From Wyeomyia smithii (taxonomy: Eukaryota; Arthropoda; Insecta; Diptera; Culicidae), in the NCBI RefSeq assembly GCF_029784165.1, contig NC_073694.1:34639506-34703505 (forward strand): DNA of 64,000 bases. Reading direction: 5' to 3'. The notes under the pieces were generated by a model. The model was not told the DNA's origin and did not search any database. It saw only the letters and a program-made list of their open reading frames with translations. Numbering within the stretch: the first letter of the stretch is position 1; every line of letters begins with the position of its first letter. Below are positions 57,789-64,000 of this stretch, one piece after another. The translations under genes were made by a program, and so were the position numbers.

Positions 57789-60116
57789 GTGAGTATGACA
57801 AAAGTTTCTATTGTGTTGTTTTTTCGCTCTTTTAATTTGATTTCCTGCCAGTGCTGGCCCAAATACCTTCCGACCATAATCGAATTGAACGGCTGTGACA
57901 CAATTACATAAGACGGAAGTATGTGTTATTGTTGTTTTGTTGCTAAAGAATGGCAAGGAAAGCAAAAAGAAATGCTATATCTAGCCAGGAAAACCAATCC
58001 GTTCCGCTTTGCCCATCAGACCTATCTATCCATCTATCGGTTCATAAGTACACAAAGTGTTTGTTGTGTGTGATATTTGCATTCCAGTTATTCGTAGGCG
58101 AAACCGTGAGTGTCGGTTTCGCTAAAGTGGACAGAGCGCGGCGTCGGAGTTGGTTATTTCACCTGATAGGCACTGAACCGACGCGATATGGATGGCGTAT
58201 TTGCTATTATAGGAGGGGGGCTTGAATAGCCAATACGTAAAACCGTGGCCGTGGGGAGTTAAGTCATAATTTCGTCGTTGTTCCACCTTGCCCGGTCTAC
58301 CGAGCCACACATGGATAGGCACGTCGTATCGGGTTATGATATCGGGCGATGGTGTCATACAATACGGTCAGCGAACCAAAAGTGCTGCTTGATTGCACTG
58401 CTAGCTAGCATCCTCCCTTCGGAGGTGGGTAGAATGAATATAGCGAAGTGCAGTGTTTACCATGCAGGAAATGTCATTCTATAAAATGTTTGGACTGGCT
58501 GGTAATGAAGACGGCTTTTATTGGCAGCCAAGAGACTTATCAATTGGACAAATGATTTGGCTCGATAATTGTGGGAATGATGATGAGAGCCAGCCAGCTG
58601 TGGGTCAGAGTTTCCAGTTTAGGCAATCCTACAAAAGCCATGTTAAATTCTTCACATTTACTGCTAAGAATGATAATTAGATTTATAGTAATAATGAATA
58701 TTGATGAAAAATGAACTAAAAATAATTCAATTTAATGTTCAACAATTATACTTATTGTTAACACATAAGATCCGATGAAGATGCTTCACTAGATATGAAT
58801 TAGATAATAAATCACCACGATGATATAAAACGCAAGAGCTGATGGAACTCACACAGATAGTTATGTTTGCTGATTGTACCATTGACAATAAAAAATGTTA
58901 CATCTTGCCTGATTTTTGAGTGAAATAATGTGATTAATCATTCGATGAAAATAAATTTTCAACTAACCTAATCCGGTTTATTGTGTATGGCCAATGTTCT
59001 GGAAGAAGTTAAAATACGTCATACTGCAATGACTTCTGTTTCTTGGGCTATAGAAGGAAACAACTAGCCGTAATGCAGAAGTAAACAAAGACTCAATTTC
59101 TAATTGAATCAGAAGATATAAAGGAAAATGAATTCTTCGAAATGGAAAAAGAGTTGGTAAAATCTCACAGCGAAAATATTTTTTGAGCAATACGATAAAT
59201 CCATTTTTATAGCATCCAATCCAGCATGCAATTTCTTATTTCGAAGAAATGACCTGGAAGACTCTTGAACGTAGCGTGATTTATTTACACTTTATTTGAC
59301 ATTTTAACGTATAAGGATATCGGCTCTATTAACGCGTTAATTTCTTGCATGATGGTTCTTCATAATGCAGAGCATCTTCCTACAAAAGATTAGTTTCTTT
59401 CTATGGCTTCATTAACCCTCCGGACGATAATTTGGTAAACCTGATGATAATGGCGCCGATACCCTATTAGCTTGGAATAAAGGTCTTTCGCGAAACATTT
59501 ATTCACCTTAACCCAAATTACAATATGTAATAAGATTCGACGTTTTCTGTAAGAAAGTGCGTGCAGGAGAATCAACAGAATCTAGTTTTTTTTTTTTTTA
59601 AATTAACTTTAACTTCAGATACAAGCTTAAATCCTTTTTTGTCAATTTAAATTCTTTATCAATAAGAGAGTTTTGAAAATCCAGCTGAGTTAAGGTGAAA
59701 AGTTTGTGAAAGTCAGAAATGTGCCTCACATAAATGTCACACAATGTTTTTTTGCGACTGGATACCGTATAATCCGGACTTTTGCACTTGTGGCCGAATT
59801 ATGATGATAAGAGCTCCACTTTACTTCGTAAGCAGGAATACCACAGATCCCTGTCAAGGCAACTGTTTCCGCAGATCCATCGCAGATGAGGGTGGTGCTA
59901 GGTGATGAAGAAGAAGACATTTGTCTGTATTAGTAGCGAAAAAACACGTGCTTTTGGGTTGTGACGTAGATCTCCATCAACGAGCAAATGCCATTTGAAA
60001 AGGTATTCCGCATTGTTTGATAGAGCAGGAAGGTATTTTCAGCCGAAAACTCAGAAAACTTGTGAAAAAATCTACCGAACATTGTTTTTGGCGTTCTACG
60101 TCATCACTGTTGCGCT
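57789..60116 (+). other. Putative intron 1; no gene supported
   Basis: Begins at the GTGAGT donor. Contains no frame with recognisable motifs. A Ser-rich 64-codon minus-strand frame (59726-59920, starting MSSSSSPSTT) has an ATG and fair composition, but no support. Confidence 0.35.
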
Positions 60117-60260
60117 TCAAGGTGAAACAATACTCATTACACATAAAATACCGTTTTCACAGGTGTCGCATTACCTATTACCAAGTCTTGTGCTTTTGAA
60201 ATTTCGAAGGAGTGGCTCAAAATCGGCCATTTGTGAATTTAACACCGCTTTACTTTAAAC
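60117..60260. mobile_element. Diverged copy of the TTAA-flanked MITE
   Basis: Shares CAAGGTGAAAC at the left end, and CTTGTGCTTTTGAAA, TTCGAAG and AATCGGCCATTT towards the right end, with 31998-32162. TIRs are eroded. Confidence 0.5.
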
Positions 60261-60289
60261 CGGAAATTCGAGTCATTCTTCGTACCTAT

Positions 60290-60600
60290 GTATATATAGG
60301 GTGCCAGCCAGAATGGTCATCTCGAATTTCAAAAAACCGCATACAAAATGTTCACCTGCTCGAAAGAACACCCTGTGCAAAATTTCAGCTCAATCGGACT
60401 TGAAATGGGATGGCGCAAAGCGATTGAAGTTTGGCCTTTTTGAAAACCGAAAAATCACCCAAGGGGGGAGGGGGTACGTGAAATTTCGGTTTTCGAAATT
60501 TTTTTTGACGCCAAATGACTTAAAAACGCATGAAACGTCGAGAATTGGTGTCATCTGAAAAAATTTTTTTTGCAAAAATTTACTCTCTGGGACTTAGTCG
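60290..60600 (+). repeat. Dispersed repeat shared with 11480-11770
   Basis: Collinear blocks: AAATTTCAGCTCAATCG, TTTTGTATGCCAAATG/TTTTGACGCCAAATG, AACGTC, and a closing CTGGGACTTAG versus CTGAGACTTAG. No coding content. Confidence 0.55.
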
Positions 60601-61473
60601 TTTTTTGAATTGTGGAAGACAGATTTCAAAATGTTTAGAATTTATCTTTTGAAATAGATCACTAGTTTCTCAAAACAGCCTGTATAATGATATACACTAT
60701 AACTAGCATCGAATACATTACGTTTCATTAGGCTGGTTAATTTAACAGTGCTTATTTGAAAAAAGCACTTCGGTTCGTTTGATTGGTGTGACGTCTTCTA
60801 CAAAGTTGTAGATGATTTTTCTGTCTTTCTAAAAAAAATACACTTAAAAAAATTATTTATTCAATAAAAAAGTTAGAAGAAAAATTTGAAATTAATTATT
60901 CAAAAGAGCTCATATTTTAAAATATCTGATTTTTTTAATAAAACCTACAAAAGATTACCAAAACAATGAAACCAAAAATCCAGAACCAGAAATTTAGAAA
61001 TCAGGAAAAAAAAGTTATCGTTTTTTGAAAAAAAATTTTTTTTTTTAATATTTTTCAATTGTTTTTTTTAAGGGCATATTTTTATTTTGGAAGGACAAAA
61101 TATTATCTACAACTTTAGCGAAGACACTATGCCAATCAAACAAACCGTTTCGACTATAGATATATTTCTAATTTCCAATAGAGCACTCTATGAGGAATTA
61201 AAAATATTTTTACAGTCAAAACGGTTTATTTGATTGACATAAGGTATAAAGTTGTAAATAATAACTTTGTTCTTCCAAAAAAAGTAACCTGTGAAAAAAA
61301 AAAATAAATTTAAAAAAAATTCTAACTTCTTTTTCTGATTTCTCCATGACCGGTTTCGTTGTTCAGGTAATCTTTCGTAGTTTTTATGAAAAAAAACCAG
61401 TTTTTTTTAAATGGGCTGTCTTGGATAATTAATTTTTAACTTTCTCTTATATTTTTTTTTTTCAAAAATAATA

Positions 61474-63729
61474 CAGGTCGGACTCGATTATCCGGAGACT
61501 CGATTATCCGGGGGCTCGATTATCCGGGGCTCGATTGTCCGGAAAAAATGGTTCGATTATCCGGAGTATTTTTTTTTCTTCTGCATTTTTATAACGTACT
61601 TTTGTCTTCCGGGTAATTGGGAGTTTCGGAGTCGTTCAAAATTTTAACAACAGTGCCCCCTCCTGTTCAGGCAGTACGTTTTTAGCAGTTTTCTGCTCGT
61701 TCCTTCAACCAATTCTTACTCTACAACCTTCATGAGCAAGGTTTTATGGTTTTTTGTTACTGATGAGGACAACCACTAAAGGTCTAATATAATGACCATG
61801 ATCAATGCAGTACTTAGATCCACGAGCAGGCCTGTTCCGGTGGTGTTCCGGATACTTCTGGATAATTAAAGCAAAACTCATCAAGCGAAACCAATAACAA
61901 TTTGAAATCCGCAAAGTAGCCCATTAGTGGCCATATCGAGCGTCAAGGTATAGGTCACTTAAGAAATAGAAAAAAATCATGAGTGTTATCAAAATCGAAC
62001 AGGGTCTGTATACATACACCTCATTTCTTCTAAATATTTAACATAATAAAAACTAAATAATAAAATATTAACTTAAAAACTAAATAATAAATATAGACCG
62101 TTCCGATAATCATAAATACACTTACTATCAACCGTCATTTCAAATAACATGCAGTATTCAACCAAACGTTGGCTGCGTCCTGTTGTTTACATCCAAAAGA
62201 AATAGATGCTGTCATTTTTCTAACATTTAGTGCGAAATTTTGAAAATTCGTGGCCTTTCTCCCGAGCAAAGAAAGCGAATTGTGCACAAATGGGGCACCG
62301 AGAGTGGTCTTTCTATAAGAAAATTAGCCAGAGAAGAAGGTATAAGTGTCGGAGCAGTTCAAACCGCATTGCGGAAGTATTGTGAAGAGTGCACATTTAC
62401 TGATGCCCCAAGACGTGGTAGAAAACCCGGGCCTGTTGATCCCACAATGGACAAAAAGGTTAAGGAATACTACAAGCGGCATCCTTCAGTATCAGTACGA
62501 GATGTGGCGAGAAAGCTTGGAACCTCGGCGAGTAACGTTATGCGTGCCAAAGGAAGAATGGGTCTGCAGACCCGTCGGAAGCAGAAGCAGCCAAAACTAA
62601 ATCCAAAACAAGCTGAATCTGTGAAACCGAGAGCTCGGAAGCTTTATGACAAACTTCTGACCAAAAAAATGGGGTGTGTTATCATGGATGACGAAACCTA
62701 CATAAAACTGGACTATAAGACTCTGCCAGGACCGAAATTTTATACATCACCGAAGGGAAAGGATGTCCCTGGACCAGTGAAAGCCATTTACACCGAAAAA
62801 TTCGGCAAACCATTACCTTCGGTTTGGCAGGCCATTTGTGAATGTGGGAAAACATCTCGTCCATTCATTACGAATGACATAATGAATGGTAAAATTTACG
62901 TGAAAGAGTGTTTGCAGAAAAGGTTGTTACCCATGGTTAAGCAGCATAACAATCCTCCAATCTTTTGGCCCAATCTTGCTTCCTGCCATTACTCTAAGGA
63001 TGCACTAGGGTGGTATAAAACAAATAATGTCACATGTGTCCCAAAGGAGTTGAATCCTCCAAACTGCCCTGAAATTCGCCCTATTGAAACTTTTTGGGCT
63101 TTGACCAAGGCAAATCTGAGGAAATATGTCAAACTAGCGGACAATGTTGAAAAATTTAAAAAAGATTGGCTTGAAGTGGTAAAAATGGTCGGAGAACACA
63201 CTGTGCATAAGCTAATGGATAGTGTTAAGAGAAAAGTTAGAGAACTCGCGTATCCTACGAAAAATAATCCCAACTTGAATTGAAACTGGAAAGAAAACAC
63301 ATTATCTATATTTCAGAATAAAATGACCCGAAAAATCCTGTATTTTTTGTTTTATTCAAGAAAGAAGATGTATTTATAATTTTCGGAATAGTCTATATAT
63401 AACATAATAAATAAATATATAAATCGAATCACATTCTCTTATATTTCCTGGAAAACATTTCCTTTGATCTCTCGAAGCAAAAGCTGTCTTTGGCAGTTTC
63501 AATTTATTTTATTTCGTTTTTTCATCTTCGAAATAATCAATATAACATAATTTATTATTACGTATATATGTATAACAAACGCCGACAAACAGTCTAAAGA
63601 CAAAACTCACTGTTCTAGATGATGAAAGATATTAAAAACTGAAAAATTAAAAATGGCTCGATTATCCGGAGGGTTCGATTATCCGGAGCGAAATGTTTTT
63701 CAAAACTCCGGATAATCGAGTCCGACCTG
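61474..63729 (+). mobile_element. DD37E Tc1/mariner-superfamily transposon
   Basis: Perfect 24-bp TIRs beginning CAGGTCGGACTCGATTATCC at both ends, TA on both sides (61472-61473, 63730-63731), 2256 bp. Just inside the ends CGATTATCCGG is reiterated: five times on the left (one degenerate) and three times on the right in mixed orientation, probable transposase-binding sites. AATAAA follows the transposase at about 63318. Clean ends indicate a young insertion. Confidence 0.92.
62240..63283 (+). pseudogene. DD37E transposase; open frame without ATG, Asn at catalytic site
   Basis: A 347-codon open frame. Order: helix-turn-helix 1 (LSPEQRKRIVHKW then LSIRKLAREEGISVGAVQTA, residues ~6-45), a GRKPG-type hook (about 60-64), helix-turn-helix 2 (VSVRDVARKLGTSASNVMRA, ~84-103), a basic linker, then the catalytic domain: VIMDDETYIKLD (first Asp, ~149), FWPNLASCHYSKDALGWY (normally FWPD, so the second Asp is Asn) and NPPNCPEIRPIETFWALTKA (Glu). 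The second and third positions are 37 residues apart, which defines DD37E. The first codon is TTG (62240-62242), an in-frame TAG lies at 62228, and no ATG occurs before residue 69. The D-to-N change would abolish cleavage, although DNA binding could persist. Confidence 0.9.
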
Positions 63730-64000
63730 TAATTTGTTTTTAGAGTGTATATTTTTTTTTTTTTTTTTTTTTGAAAGACAAAACTATTATCTACAACTTT
63801 GCCGAAGACGTCACACCGCTCAAACCAACCGTGTTAGCTCTAAAAATATTTGTAATCATCAATACCTATCCGAAATAGCATTTTTCAATAGCTTTTCAAA
63901 AATGAGTTGAGTTTCAAAAAAATTAAACCAATAGCACAACATAGCATCTTTTGCCTGTAAAAACGTCTATGCAAAGTTTCAGCCAATGGGCACGTTCACG

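Larger units (their letters stand above)
60720..64000. repeat. Older inverted-repeat element interrupted by the DD37E transposon
   Basis: GTGTGACGTCTTCTACAAAG followed by GTTGTAGATGA at 60788-60820 is mirrored at 63785-63820 (TTATCTACAACTTTGCCGAA then GACGTCACACC). Between 61080 and 61300 a further hairpin occurs (AACCGTTTCGACTATAG with CAGTCAAAACGGTT). It runs off the right edge. Confidence 0.55.

Noticed and set aside
59726..59920. 64-codon minus-strand frame MSSSSSPSTT...
   Set aside because: Short, no motif, no promoter or splice context.

Overview
The window reads as AT-rich, repeat-saturated nuclear DNA of an insect, most probably a culicine mosquito of Aedes type. That is an inference from the kinds of element present: an I-type non-LTR retrotransposon with an RNase H domain, tRNA-headed SINEs, DD37E and DD41D Tc1/mariner elements, and many foldback or MITE-like elements. 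No complete host protein-coding gene is visible. Nearly every long open frame belongs to a transposable element, and the rest of the window is old repeats or unassigned AT-rich sequence.

Left part (1-19 kb). A full-length 5.9-kb I-like element lies on the minus strand (430-6304) between 13-bp target-site duplications (TSDs). Its gag-like ORF1 is open and its ORF2 carries one frameshift. It is followed by a decayed Jockey/CR1-like RT fragment on the plus strand, a terminal-inverted-repeat (TIR) element containing a SINE, dispersed repeats, a second SINE copy, a foldback MITE and a 126-bp tandem/inverted array.

Middle part (19-46 kb). Here are a block of repeated modules with TATA-like promoters, ends carrying a GATATAAGGTAC repeat, a CpG-richer stretch that may be a host 5' exon (27.3-28.25 kb), and two tandem copies of a ~1-kb element ending in a small hairpin, split by a SINE and a TTAA-flanked MITE. 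A Tc1-like pseudogene and a non-autonomous Tc1-like element follow. Then comes a foldback element broken by a second, 5'-truncated I-like copy (36137-39610, plus strand), which itself carries a TA-flanked MITE.

Right part (46-64 kb). This holds an RTE-like RT pseudogene split by a MITE, a TIR-bounded DD41D mariner with a decayed transposase, another SINE, a 1.2-kb palindromic foldback element and a second copy of SINE family B. The best host-gene candidate is a GC-richer 5' exon at 57.0-57.79 kb, ending in a start codon followed by a consensus splice donor. The window closes with a TIR-bounded DD37E element whose 347-codon transposase frame is open but lacks an ATG and has Asn at a catalytic Asp position.

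The insertions are clearly nested, and many have recognisable TSDs, so relative ages can be read: MITE within I copy 2 within foldback; SINE within MITE within Jockey-like relic; DD37E within an older foldback repeat. The functional logic is that of autonomous elements (I, DD37E, DD41D; all damaged here) and their probable non-autonomous riders (SINEs, MITEs, foldbacks), not of a host operon or pathway.
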